Counted from the stretch's first letter, positions 9,291 through 18,240 are shown. The stretch: 64,000 nt of DNA from Fischerella sp. PCC 9431 (GCF_000447295.1 NZ_KE650771.1:3111964-3175963), one strand, 5' to 3'. Translations and numbers: made by a program. The notes: generated from the sequence alone by a model not told the origin.

Positions 9291-10508
9291 ATGAAAGCAG
9301 TTGTTTTTCATGGTATCGGAGATATTCGGCTAGATGAGGTACCAGAGCCAAAAATTCAAGAACCAACCGATGCAATTATCCGCCTCACATCTAGTGCGAT
9401 TTGTGGCACAGATTTACATATGATTCGGGGAACATTCACAGGAATGAAACCCGGAACAATTTTGGGACATGAAGGAATTGGTATTGTTGAAGAAATTGGC
9501 TCTAATGTGCGGAATCTCAAAGTAGGCGATCGCGTTGTCGTTCCCTCGACAATTGCCTGTGGTTATTGTTCTTACTGCCGTACGGGATATTATTCTCAGT
9601 GTGATAATGCCAATCCTAATGGACAAGATGCCGGGACAGCTTTTTTTGGTGGTCCAGCAGAGACTGGCCCCTTTAATGGTTTGCAAGCAGAATATGCTAG
9701 GATTCCTTACGCCAATGTGGGGCTAGTCAAGCTACCAAATGAAGTCACAGACGACCAAGCAATTTTGATTTCCGACATTTTTCCTACGGGCTATTTTGGA
9801 GCCGATATAGCAGAGATTGTACCGGGAGACACAGTTGCCGTCTTTGGTTGTGGTCCGGTGGGAATGTTTGCTATTGCTAGTGCCAAACTGTTTGGTGCGG
9901 GACGCATTATTGCAGTGGATACGATTCCCTCACGTTTAGAAATGGCGCGAGAATTGGGTGCAGAAGTCATCGATTATAATGCCGAAGACCCAATAGAGGT
10001 AATTCACGAACTTACTGGGGGAATAGGTGTAGACCGAGTGATTGATGCAGTCGGTGTAGATGCGAATGCTCCCAGCAGTGGTCCAGCAGCCGAAAAAGCA
10101 CAACAACAAGCACAACAATTCCAGCAGGAGTTGCAGCAAATAGCCCCTAAAACCAATCCCCAAAATGGGAATTGGCATCCGGGTGACGCTCCTTCTCAAG
10201 CATTAGAATGGGCAGTTCAAGCATTAGCTAAAGCCGGTACACTCTCGATTATTGGTGTTTATCCACCCACCCATAAGTTCTTTCCTATTGGTATGGCAAT
10301 GAACAAAAATCTGACTATCAATATGGGTAACTGCAACCACCGTAAGTATATTCCTATCTTGGTGGATATGGTTCGTAATGGCACAGTAGATCCAGCAAAG
10401 GTCTTAACCCAAGTCGAGCCACTAATGTCTGTAATTGATGCATACAAAGCCTTTGACCGACGCCAAGCAGGCTGGGTGAAGGTGGAATTGGTGCCAGGAG
10501 TAAGTTAG
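9291..10508 (+). CDS. zinc-dependent alcohol dehydrogenase (formaldehyde dehydrogenase-like)
   Basis: A 405-residue medium-chain dehydrogenase. Catalytic zinc ligands are Cys38 (ICGTDLH) and His60-Glu61 (GHEGIG). The structural zinc is held by Cys90, Cys93, Cys96 and Cys104. The NAD(P)-binding motif is FGCGPVGMFA near residue 185. A Gln-rich insert near residues 265-290 (KAQQQAQQFQQELQQ) occurs in the glutathione-independent formaldehyde dehydrogenase-like subgroup, which oxidises aldehydes and alcohols by dismutation or with NAD. Start ATG follows CGGAG. The gene is 141 nt after doxX. Substrate unproven: a sugar or a small aldehyde released in the pathway are both possible. Confidence 0.9.
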   Translation: MKAVVFHGIGDIRLDEVPEPKIQEPTDAIIRLTSSAICGTDLHMIRGTFTGMKPGTILGHEGIGIVEEIGSNVRNLKVGDRVVVPSTIACGYCSYCRTGYYSQCDNANPNGQDAGTAFFGGPAETGPFNGLQAEYARIPYANVGLVKLPNEVTDDQAILISDIFPTGYFGADIAEIVPGDTVAVFGCGPVGMFAIASAKLFGAGRIIAVDTIPSRLEMARELGAEVIDYNAEDPIEVIHELTGGIGVDRVIDAVGVDANAPSSGPAAEKAQQQAQQFQQELQQIAPKTNPQNGNWHPGDAPSQALEWAVQALAKAGTLSIIGVYPPTHKFFPIGMAMNKNLTINMGNCNHRKYIPILVDMVRNGTVDPAKVLTQVEPLMSVIDAYKAFDRRQAGWVKVELVPGVS

Positions 10509-10696
10509 AAGGTTTGAAGAAGGCTTCACAACAAGATACTATTTATACCTTCTAAATTGAATGGGTGTGGGGGGTATAGGGGTGTAAGAGAAAAAACATC
10601 TTTCAGCTTTGACGTTGAAACTTGTTTTATTGGGACTGCCGACATTGCCATAACTTAAACTTACGCAAAAATACGTTTTGACCCTAAAGGCAATTT

Positions 10697-10722
10697 CAAT
10701 CCAAAATCTACAATCCAAAATG
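10697..10722. repeat. loose AATCCAAAAT repeats
   Basis: Two copies of CAATCCAAAAT separated by CTA, just before the fuconate dehydratase gene. They belong to the same family as the rrn spacer heptamers. No promoter function can be assigned. Confidence 0.6.
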
Positions 10723-10732
10723 GTATAAGTTT

Positions 10733-12031
10733 ATGCCTACCAAAATCATCAACCTGGTAGCACACGATATTCGCTTCCCCACCTCCCGGACTCTCACAGG
10801 TTCGGACGCGACCAATAAAGCTCCTGATTACTCAGCAGCTTACGTGATTTTACAAACAGATCACCCAGATGGTTTAGAAGGTCACGGTATGACTTTCACC
10901 ATCGGAGAAGGTAATGATATTTGTGTCTTAGCTGAAAAAGATTTGCGTCATTTAGTAGTTGGACACACACTAGAGTCCTTTACAACGAATATGGGCGACT
11001 TCTGGCGACATATTACCAGCGATAGCCAACTACGCTGGCTAGGACCAGAAAAAGGCGCGATTCATCTGGCGACAGCTGCAATTGTCAATGCAGTCTGGGA
11101 TTTATACGCCAAAGTCGAGGGTAAGCCACTCTGGAAACTATTATCAGATATGTCGCCAGAAGAACTAGTTCGCTGTGTAGACTTCCGTTACATTACTGAC
11201 ACCTTAACGCCAGAAGAGGCGCTATCAATTCTTAAGGACAAGTTTCCCACACGGAGCGATCGCATTCAAAAAATTCAGCAATCAGGCTACCCAGCTTATA
11301 CCTCGGCAGCAGGCTGGTTAGGCTACTCTGACGATAAACTGCGCTCTATCTGCCGTGATGCCCTTGCTGAAGGTTGGCGGAATTTCAAAATCAAGATTGG
11401 CGGAGATTTAAAAGATGATTTTCGACGTGCAGAAATCATTCGCTCGGAAATTGGCTACGATAGCAAGTTAATGATGGATGCCAATCAAGCTTGGGAAGTC
11501 CGCGAAGCCATCGAAAATATCCAACAATTAGCGAAGTATCAACCATTTTGGATTGAAGAACCAACCAGCCCTGACGATGTCCAAGGATATGTAGAAATTG
11601 CCAAAGCAATTTCGCCAATTAACTTAGCAACTGGCGAACAATGCCAAAATCGCATTCTTTTCAAACAATTTATCCGTTCTGGTGGGATTCGCTTTTGTCA
11701 GATTGATGCCTGTCGCTTGGGAGGTGTGAACGAAGTCCTAGCAGTGCTATTAGTTGCAGCAAAATTTGGTCTACCTGTTTGTCCTCACGGTGGCGGAGTG
11801 GGATTACCGGAATATGTCCAACATCTATCCATCTTTGATTACATCTGTGTCAGTGGCACTCTCGAAAATCGTTTTATCGAATATGTTTCTCACCTACATG
11901 AAAACTTTTTAGATCCGGTCACAATTCAAAACGGACATTATATGCCGCCCAGCAAACCAGGCTTTAGCATCCAGATGAAACCTGAGTCTCTGGATGAATA
12001 TGAGTATCCCAACGGCAAAGCATGGCAATAA
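10733..12031 (+). CDS. L-fuconate dehydratase-like enzyme (enolase superfamily)
   Basis: A 432-residue enolase-superfamily dehydratase. The N-terminus (HDIRFPTSRTLTGSDA, then PDYSAAYVIL) and SQLRWLGPEKG are close to what I recall of characterised L-fuconate dehydratase. All catalytic positions are visible: Lys219-x-Lys221 (general base), metal ligands Asp249 (DANQ), Glu275 (EEPTSPDD) and Glu302 (GEQ), and His352 (CPHGGGVGL). The reaction removes water from L-fuconate to give 2-keto-3-deoxy-L-fuconate; related C6 sugar acids may also be used. Lactonase and SDR neighbours fit the non-phosphorylative fucose route. A repeat-derived stem-loop lies downstream. The family call is strong; specificity is inferred from similarity only. 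Confidence 0.9.
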   Translation: MPTKIINLVAHDIRFPTSRTLTGSDATNKAPDYSAAYVILQTDHPDGLEGHGMTFTIGEGNDICVLAEKDLRHLVVGHTLESFTTNMGDFWRHITSDSQLRWLGPEKGAIHLATAAIVNAVWDLYAKVEGKPLWKLLSDMSPEELVRCVDFRYITDTLTPEEALSILKDKFPTRSDRIQKIQQSGYPAYTSAAGWLGYSDDKLRSICRDALAEGWRNFKIKIGGDLKDDFRRAEIIRSEIGYDSKLMMDANQAWEVREAIENIQQLAKYQPFWIEEPTSPDDVQGYVEIAKAISPINLATGEQCQNRILFKQFIRSGGIRFCQIDACRLGGVNEVLAVLLVAAKFGLPVCPHGGGVGLPEYVQHLSIFDYICVSGTLENRFIEYVSHLHENFLDPVTIQNGHYMPPSKPGFSIQMKPESLDEYEYPNGKAWQ

Positions 12032-12045
12032 AGAAAGCAAAAAAA

Positions 12046-12100
12046 TTTTAGATTTGAAATTTTGGATTGAACTATCCAATCTAAAATTTCAAATCCAAAA
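12046..12100. repeat. AT-rich inverted repeat between fuconate dehydratase and TPP-enzyme genes
   Basis: Two 23-base arms (12046-12068 and 12078-12100) are reverse complements with 21 matches, around a nine-base loop. The arms are built from the same TTTTGGAT/ATCCAAAA words as the dispersed heptamers. It could act as a weak attenuator or simply be a repeat-derived hairpin; there is no T-tract on the plus strand. Confidence 0.7.
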
Positions 12101-12249
12101 TTGGTATGAGTCTCTTCCAAATGCCAGATGCAGGGGAAAAAAATCAATTTCAACATGAAAGAAAGCTTTCAAAATAATTTTTGCACTTACACAAACTTGA
12201 TGTAAATGCGACCTCGCGTTTAACAGCAGTAAAGTATCGGAAATTAAAA

Positions 12250-14001
12250 ATGGCAACAACAGCATCTGATGTTCTAGTTGACACCCTGATTGATTGGGGT
12301 GTGGATACTATATTTGGTATACCTGGTGATGGTATAAATGGTGTCATGGAAGCATTGCGCCAGCGCCAAGATCAAATCCGTTTTATCCAAGTGCGCCATG
12401 AAGAAGCGGGAGCTTTTATGGCCTGTGCCTACTCCAAATACACAGGTAAGTTGGGTGTCTGTCTAGCAACATCAGGACCGGGTGGACTACATCTAATTAA
12501 TGGTCTTTATGACGCGAAAATGGACGGGCAATCGGTGTTGGCAATAACGGGTCAACATTTCCATGACTTAATTGACACTCACTCTCAACAAGATGTAGAC
12601 CTTGACAAAGTGTTCATGGATGTGGCTGTGTATAACACTCGTGTCATGGGGCCCGATCATATCGAAACTATTGCAGATTTAGCTTGTCGTGCTGCTATTT
12701 CTAAACGTGGTGTAGCTCATATCACGTTTCCCATTGATTTCCAAAGCGAGAAGGTGACTAGAAAGCATTCTATGCACAATGTTCTCCATCATACATCTGA
12801 TGTGAGAGCTAGTAGCGCTCAACTGCCCAGTGAAAATGATTTGCTGCGTGCTGTTGAGGTTTTAAATGCTGGCAAGAAAATCGTAATTTTTGCTGGTCGC
12901 GGGGCTTTAAAGGCAACAGATGAATTGGAACAACTAGCACAAAAGCTAGGCGCACCAATTATCAAAGCGATGTTGGGTAAAGCGGCTGTACCTGATTTCA
13001 GTCCCTATACTACAGGTGGGATTGGTCTAACTGGAACCAAACCATCCCAAGAGGCAATGGAAGACTGTGACACTTTGTTTATGGTAGGTACATCCTTCCC
13101 TTATATGGAGTTTTTACCGAAGCCAGGACAAGCAAGAGGTGTCCAGATTGACATTGACCCGATGCGGATTGGACTGCGTTATCCTGTCGAGGTCGGGTTA
13201 GTTGGTGATAGCCGTCGCACCTTACAAGCAATTCTTTCACTAGTGGAAGCTAAAGAAGATAAGAGCTTTTTAGAAAAAGCTCAATCTGGAATGAAAGATT
13301 GGTGGAAGCTAATGGAAGAAAGGGGTACAAGGCAAGATAAGCCAATGAAACCCCAGGTAGTAGCGTGGGAGTTGGGTAAACGTTTATCTGACACAGCGAT
13401 CGTCTCTGCTGATTCGGGTACAAATACAACTTGGTGGGCGCGGCAAATTCCCGCCAAACAAGGTCAAATGCACTCAGTATCGGGAACTATGGCTTCAATG
13501 GCTTGCGGTTTACCTTATGCGATCGCAGCTCAAGTTGCCTATCCAGACAGACAATGCGTTGCTTTTGTTGGGGATGGTGGCTTTTCAATGTTGATGGCAG
13601 AGTTCATGACCTGCGTAAAATATCAACTCCCCGTCAAGATTGTCATCATCAAAAATAATTCCTTGGGTCAGATTAAGTGGGAGCAGATGGTATTTTTGGG
13701 TAATCCCGAATATGCCTGTGAACTGCAACCGATGGATTATGCTGCCTTTGCCCGTGCTTGCGGTGCAACTGGCTTTACTATTGATGATCCCGCAACTTGT
13801 GGTGATATTCTTGACCAAGCACTGGCGATACCAGGACCAGTAATTATCGAGGCGATCGTTGACCCCCATGAGCCACCTTTGCCTCCTAAAATCACCCTAA
13901 ATCAAGCGGCTAAGTTTGCTGAATCCTTGATTAGAGGTGAGCCTAACCGCGAGAAGATTATCCTTACAGCAGTGTCAGATAAAGTCAGAGAGTTGATTTA
14001 G
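12250..14001 (+). CDS. thiamine diphosphate-dependent enzyme, pyruvate oxidase (PoxB)-like
   Basis: A 583-residue enzyme with the three domains of the acetolactate synthase/pyruvate oxidase family. The N-terminal domain has the FGIPGDGING block and the activating Glu in VRHEEAGAFMA; SGPGGLHLINGLYDA follows. The C-terminal domain has the ThDP motif beginning GDGG near residue 443 and ending KNNSLGQIKW. The LHLINGLYD stretch is closer to PoxB-type enzymes, which decarboxylate pyruvate to acetate plus CO2, than to biosynthetic acetolactate synthase. ATG at 12250 is chosen: an upstream TTG adds 23 residues unlike the family. In this cluster it could consume pyruvate released from sugar acids. Other 2-oxo-acid substrates are possible. 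Confidence 0.87.
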   Translation: MATTASDVLVDTLIDWGVDTIFGIPGDGINGVMEALRQRQDQIRFIQVRHEEAGAFMACAYSKYTGKLGVCLATSGPGGLHLINGLYDAKMDGQSVLAITGQHFHDLIDTHSQQDVDLDKVFMDVAVYNTRVMGPDHIETIADLACRAAISKRGVAHITFPIDFQSEKVTRKHSMHNVLHHTSDVRASSAQLPSENDLLRAVEVLNAGKKIVIFAGRGALKATDELEQLAQKLGAPIIKAMLGKAAVPDFSPYTTGGIGLTGTKPSQEAMEDCDTLFMVGTSFPYMEFLPKPGQARGVQIDIDPMRIGLRYPVEVGLVGDSRRTLQAILSLVEAKEDKSFLEKAQSGMKDWWKLMEERGTRQDKPMKPQVVAWELGKRLSDTAIVSADSGTNTTWWARQIPAKQGQMHSVSGTMASMACGLPYAIAAQVAYPDRQCVAFVGDGGFSMLMAEFMTCVKYQLPVKIVIIKNNSLGQIKWEQMVFLGNPEYACELQPMDYAAFARACGATGFTIDDPATCGDILDQALAIPGPVIIEAIVDPHEPPLPPKITLNQAAKFAESLIRGEPNREKIILTAVSDKVRELI

Positions 14002-14071
14002 AAAGATGTTTCTATGCCTCTTACCCTAACTACTAACACGGTTAGCGCGGGAGTTTCCCGGAGGAATTGTG

Positions 14072-15052
14072 ATGAATACTCAAACAAGTGAACTAACAAT
14101 CATTCCGCCAAACGCTAAGTTAGAAAAAGTTTTTGACGGAGGTTGTCGTACTGAAGGTGTGGCTGTAGCACCAGACGGTATGGTGTATTTCAGCGACCTG
14201 ACAGTTACCTATTGGACAGATATGCAGGCGGGATACATTTGGCAACACGATCCCAAAACTGGCACAACTAAAATTTTTCGCTCTCCCAGTGGAATGTCTA
14301 ATGGTATTACCTTTGATGCTGAAGGAAGAATGGTGGTTGCAGAGGGTGCAGACTGTGGCGGACGGCGTATCACCCGTACAGATATGAAAACGGGTAAAAG
14401 TGTCATCCTTGCCAATGTGTATAATAGTCGTCCCTTGAATTCTCCCAATGACCTGATAATTGACGAAAAAGAACGGATTTATTTTACCGATTCGAGATTT
14501 TTTGGACATGAGCCAATCGAACAATCCGTGTGCGGCGTATATCGGATCGATCCTGATGGTTTACTCTATCGGATTATCTCAGATTTAGCCAAGCCAAATG
14601 GTGTAGCTGTTTCCCCAGATCAGAAGACATTGTATGTATCGGATTACGATGATGGTCTGTTAGATTTTCGGTCAAAAGTTGAAGATATGAGTCATCGCCG
14701 AGGGCCAATGGCATTGATGGCTTATGATTTGGCAGCAGATGGTACGGCTAAAAGAAGACAAAAATTAGTTGATTATTCGCCGCAAAACGGTGCTGATGGT
14801 TTTGTGGTGGATAGCTCAGGTAATATTTTTGCAGCTGTACGCGATAAAGCTCGCCCAGGTGTATGTGTTTACTTTCCTGATGGCAAAGAACTTGCCTATA
14901 TCCCCACATCAGAAATCCCAACTAACGTTGCCTTTGGTCGGGGAGAGGAAAGTCATGTACTCTACATCACAGCTGGTAAAAGCCTTTACAAAATCCAGAC
15001 GACGCAAACTGGTTATTTTATACCTCTAAAACAACCAACAGCATCATCTTAA
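14072..15052 (+). CDS. SMP-30/gluconolactonase family protein (second copy)
   Basis: A second beta-propeller lactonase, 326 residues from the ATG at 14072, which has GGAGG at good spacing. A GTG one codon earlier is less likely. Family elements: Glu in RTEGVAVAPDGMVYFSD, NSPNDLIIDEKERIYFTD, and LYVSDYDD after KPNGVAVSPDQ. It differs clearly from the first copy at 7687-8595, so the two are old paralogues or separately acquired and may act on different lactones. It lies 70 nt after the thiamine enzyme. No signal peptide is seen. An alternative is a non-enzymatic SMP-30 protein, but the metal-site residues look intact. Confidence 0.88.
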   Translation: MNTQTSELTIIPPNAKLEKVFDGGCRTEGVAVAPDGMVYFSDLTVTYWTDMQAGYIWQHDPKTGTTKIFRSPSGMSNGITFDAEGRMVVAEGADCGGRRITRTDMKTGKSVILANVYNSRPLNSPNDLIIDEKERIYFTDSRFFGHEPIEQSVCGVYRIDPDGLLYRIISDLAKPNGVAVSPDQKTLYVSDYDDGLLDFRSKVEDMSHRRGPMALMAYDLAADGTAKRRQKLVDYSPQNGADGFVVDSSGNIFAAVRDKARPGVCVYFPDGKELAYIPTSEIPTNVAFGRGEESHVLYITAGKSLYKIQTTQTGYFIPLKQPTASS

Positions 15053-15204
15053 TTTGTATTCCAAAGATAGAGATGTAAGCTTGTTTCGCCCTACTTCAGA
15101 CGGAGTTAGAGCTATATGAAGATGAGACATGATTAAAGAAACTGCGCTCTGCAACTGTTAGAAGTTTGTGAACAAGCTTTCTAGCTAGATGAGTCACATC
15201 AATA

Positions 15205-16482
15205 ATGATGATTAACTGTCCTGTTCCCCGACAAATCCAACGTTGGCTGCATCAGGTTCTTGACCGTTTGCCACTCAATCTTAATCTTGATTTTTGGGGG
15301 CAAACTGCTCTGAAGTTTAATCATGATCAGTCAGCTTCGATTGTACTCCATATTCACCATCCGGGGGTGCTGCGAACACTACTACTCAATCAAGATCCGT
15401 TGACTCTGGTTGATGCCTATCTCCAGGGATTCATTGATGTTGAAGGGGATTTAGCAGCAGTGCTTCCCTTTGTACAGCAATATCCCTACGCAAGAGTATC
15501 TATCCTGCAATCGTTACGTACGTGGTTAGATGCCTGGATGCTTCCCAGTTTACCCAACTCACAAACGTTCAATATTCCTTGGAAAAGTTTAAAGCTGCGA
15601 ACTCAAGAGCGCGATCGCGCTGTGGTTCAACACCATTACGATACAGGAAATAGTTTCTATAAGCTCTGGCTTGACCCAGAGATGGTCTATTCCTGTGCGT
15701 ATTTTGAGTATTCACAAATGAGCTTACAAGCAGCTCAAGAAGCTAAACTTGATCGCATTTGCCGAAAGCTGAAACTTTCACCCGGAGAAACTTTACTAGA
15801 TATTGGCTGCGGCTGGGGATCATTGTTACATTGGGCAGTTACCCATTACGGAGTCAAGGCACATGGTATTACGCTCAGTGAGGAACAGTTGGCTTACAAT
15901 CAACAACGGCTGACTGAATCAGGATTAAGCGACCAGATCATAGTCGAGTTGCTCGATTACCGCGATCTACCGAAAGCTCCCACGTATGACAAAATCGTTT
16001 CTGTGGGAATGGTGGAGCATGTTGGTGTCAAAAATTATCCAATCTATTTCCAGAGTGCATTGCTTGCACTGAAAGCAGGTGGATTATTTCTCAATCACGG
16101 AATTACAACTTGCAATCGCTGGAATAACAGCAGCATCGGAGAACGATTTATTGATCGCTACATTTTTCCTGATGGACAACTAACACTCCTGAGTAACCTA
16201 CTGACAGTCGCAGAAGCAGCAGGCTGGGAAATTGTGGATGTCGATGCTTGGCGACCACACTATGCAAAAACCCTGCAATGTTGGGCAAAAAATTTTCAGG
16301 CAGTGCGGGATCAGATTAACACCCTAATTGGAGAGCGACAAGCACAACTTTGGCAACTCTATTTAATTGGCTGTGCGCTTGGCTTTAAAAACAACTATAT
16401 GGGTATTTATCAAACCCTGCTCCGTCGCAAAGCAGATGTTACCTGGAATTTGCCTTTGACTCGTGCAGGCTGGCTCTGCTGA
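15205..16482 (+). CDS. cyclopropane-fatty-acyl-phospholipid synthase family methyltransferase
   Basis: A 425-residue SAM-dependent methyltransferase of the CFA synthase family, which adds a methylene group across double bonds of membrane phospholipid acyl chains. The N-terminal lipid-binding part contains DAYLQGFIDVEGDL. The SAM site is LDIGCGWGSLL with Asp199, followed by GITLSEEQLAYNQ, and the family block VSVGMVEHVG with its conserved Glu is present. The late FPDGQL and WRPHYAKTLQCWA motifs are also typical. Two ATGs in a row (15205, 15208) are possible starts. Cyanobacteria do not usually have this enzyme, so its place in the island supports acquisition as part of an accessory set. Membrane protection is a likely role. 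Confidence 0.9.
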   Translation: MMINCPVPRQIQRWLHQVLDRLPLNLNLDFWGQTALKFNHDQSASIVLHIHHPGVLRTLLLNQDPLTLVDAYLQGFIDVEGDLAAVLPFVQQYPYARVSILQSLRTWLDAWMLPSLPNSQTFNIPWKSLKLRTQERDRAVVQHHYDTGNSFYKLWLDPEMVYSCAYFEYSQMSLQAAQEAKLDRICRKLKLSPGETLLDIGCGWGSLLHWAVTHYGVKAHGITLSEEQLAYNQQRLTESGLSDQIIVELLDYRDLPKAPTYDKIVSVGMVEHVGVKNYPIYFQSALLALKAGGLFLNHGITTCNRWNNSSIGERFIDRYIFPDGQLTLLSNLLTVAEAAGWEIVDVDAWRPHYAKTLQCWAKNFQAVRDQINTLIGERQAQLWQLYLIGCALGFKNNYMGIYQTLLRRKADVTWNLPLTRAGWLC

Positions 16483-16527
16483 ATATTACTCATAACACAG
16501 GAGAGCTTAAAAAAGGAGTTAATTATT

Positions 16528-17391
16528 ATGACTGAGAATCAACAACCTTTAAATAGGCAAGATGAAATTATTGACCTAACTAAGAACACACAACCTTTAG
16601 CTAAACATCAAGAAAATTTATATCCAGAACAACATCAGGCTGAGTCATCAGGCACAGGTTTAGGTGCTGGGATAGCTGGAGCAGCAATTGGAGGTGTAGT
16701 TGGTCGTAAAGTTGGAGGAGCTTTTGGTGCTGTAGCAGGCGCTGTAGCAGGCGCTTTGGTTGGTAAAGGTACATCTGAGGCTATTAACAAGACTGTAGAA
16801 GGTATTGTGGATGCAGCCAAAAATGTAGCTGAGAGTGTAAACGAAACCGTAGAAGGTGTAGGAGACACTGTTAAAAGTGTAGTTAAAGATGTTAATGAAA
16901 CTGTAGAAGGTGTAGGAAACACTGTTAAGCATACAGTAGAAGATGTCAGACCTTCTGTAGTAGATGTCGCACACACAGTTAAGGAGACTGTCGAGGAAAG
17001 CAAGCCTGCTGTGGTAGAAGGAGTTAAGAATGCAGCACAAGAAGCCAGACCTGCTGTCAGGGACATAGCAGATTCCATTAGAGATACAGTTGAAGATGTT
17101 AAACCTGCCGTAGTAGAAGTAATCACGAGTACAACTAATGAGGTCAAGCCTGCTGTCAAAGATGTAGCAGACTCTGTTAAGGATACAGTTGCAGATGTCA
17201 AACCTGCTCTCAAAAATGTAGCAGATTCTACCAAGAATGCTGTTAAAAATATTAAGCCACCTACCAAAGATGTAGCAGACTCTGGTAAAGAAGTTATTGA
17301 AGATGCTGAGTCTTCTGAATATCAGTTTACCCTTGATCAGACTGACGCTTCAAATGTTAAACCACATTGGCATTTGAATAAAAGTGAGTAG
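16528..17391 (+). CDS. glycine-zipper protein with LEA/apolipoprotein-like amphipathic repeats
   Basis: A 287-residue protein in three parts. Residues 1-43 are polar. Residues about 44-92 are a glycine-zipper segment (GLGAGIAGAAIGGVVG, AGAVAGALVGKG) like that of the protein at 1350-1700. Residues about 95-262 are imperfect repeats of 18-20 residues with the core VKPAVKDVADSVKDTVADVK, highly charged and without Pro outside the KP step, which should form long amphipathic helices as in LEA or apolipoprotein-like proteins. It starts 45 nt after the CFA synthase gene with AAAGGAG before the ATG. Membrane binding or protection under drying is plausible. A 210-codon antisense frame is a by-product of the repeats. 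Confidence 0.8.
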   Translation: MTENQQPLNRQDEIIDLTKNTQPLAKHQENLYPEQHQAESSGTGLGAGIAGAAIGGVVGRKVGGAFGAVAGAVAGALVGKGTSEAINKTVEGIVDAAKNVAESVNETVEGVGDTVKSVVKDVNETVEGVGNTVKHTVEDVRPSVVDVAHTVKETVEESKPAVVEGVKNAAQEARPAVRDIADSIRDTVEDVKPAVVEVITSTTNEVKPAVKDVADSVKDTVADVKPALKNVADSTKNAVKNIKPPTKDVADSGKEVIEDAESSEYQFTLDQTDASNVKPHWHLNKSE

Positions 17392-17432
17392 TTTGGTGGA
17401 TTATGGCATTAATTGTGAAATGTAAATGCATT

Positions 17433-17483
17433 TGTAGTAAGAACTTTAGTTCTCAAAGATTTAAGAACTAAAGTGCTTACTAA
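17433..17483. repeat. long palindrome GTAGTAAGAACTTTAG...
   Basis: The arms GTAGTAAGAACTTTAGTTCT and AGAACTAAAGTGCTTACTA pair almost perfectly around CAAAGATTTA. It lies just after the glycine-zipper gene and could stop transcription, but without a T-tract. Palindromes of this kind are common intergenic repeats in Nostocales genomes. Confidence 0.75.
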
Positions 17484-17540
17484 AAACCTGAGAAATTAGA
17501 GATTTTGTAATATAACCGCACATTAAAGAGAGCCATTTTT

Positions 17541-17981
17541 ATGCAAAATAATCAATCCCACGAACCGAAAATTGACTACTGGTATGTCTGGACTGACAAA
17601 GACGGTGTAAGTCACCAGTCCCGTCGTCAAATTCAGGATTTCATTCAGAAAGGTATAGCACCAGATACATCTCCTCAGTGGCTGTCTAAATTGAAGCAGT
17701 CCGGTGCCACAATCACCTTTACTGTGTTACCTGTAGGATGGGTTGGAAAATGGCATGAGAATCCCAAACCCCAGTGGATCGTCCCTTTATCGGGACGCTG
17801 GTTTGTGGAGACTATGGACGGCGAGCGAGTAGAGATGGGTCCTGGCGAAATTTCATTTGGAGGAGATCAGGAGACGAAAGCGGACGCACAAGGCCATAAA
17901 GGTCATCTCTCTGGAACAGTAGGGGATGCACCAGCTGTGCTGATGATGGTGCAATTTGAAGAGACGCCAAGTATGGAATAG
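17541..17981 (+). CDS. cupin-fold protein
   Basis: A 146-residue protein. The core (VLPVGWVGKWHENPKPQWIV, then PLSGRWFVETMDGERVEMGP and GEISFGGDQ) has the spaced His/Pro/Gly pattern of the two cupin motifs. The second motif is followed by GHKGHLSGTVGDAP, which contributes two more His. A metal-binding small beta-barrel is therefore likely, though only some of the classical His/Glu ligands can be placed. The N-terminal 50 residues (YWYVWTDKDGVSHQSRRQIQ) are outside the cupin core. It is the last gene in line with the plus-strand sugar-acid set, 149 nt after the glycine-zipper gene, and may bind a sugar or organic acid. Function unknown. Confidence 0.72.
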   Translation: MQNNQSHEPKIDYWYVWTDKDGVSHQSRRQIQDFIQKGIAPDTSPQWLSKLKQSGATITFTVLPVGWVGKWHENPKPQWIVPLSGRWFVETMDGERVEMGPGEISFGGDQETKADAQGHKGHLSGTVGDAPAVLMMVQFEETPSME

Positions 17982-18240
17982 TCCTACTGCTTGAGGTAGG
18001 CTAGTACCGCAAGGCGGAAGTCAAAAGTCAAAAGGCTTTAATTTTGAGCTTTATGGCTGTTTTGTACGGTAACTTTATTTGCGCCGTCATGTACTAGTGT
18101 CTTTAATGTAATTGCATTAAGAGAATGTGCAAACAATAAAATACACAACCAATAAGAATAATAGTAGTTGTAAGGAATAGGGAGTCAGAGCTGTTGTGGG
18201 CAGCCCTGACTTCCCTTTTTGTAGTAAGTTCAATTATGTT

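Noticed and set aside
12250-14001. Calling the thiamine enzyme acetolactate synthase IlvB
   Set aside because: The middle block and cluster context are nearer to pyruvate oxidase; no small subunit or ilv genes are near.
16635-17267. 210-codon antisense frame to the repeat protein
   Set aside because: It arises from the repeated codon pattern of the sense gene (Thr/Ser/Leu-rich) and has no start context.
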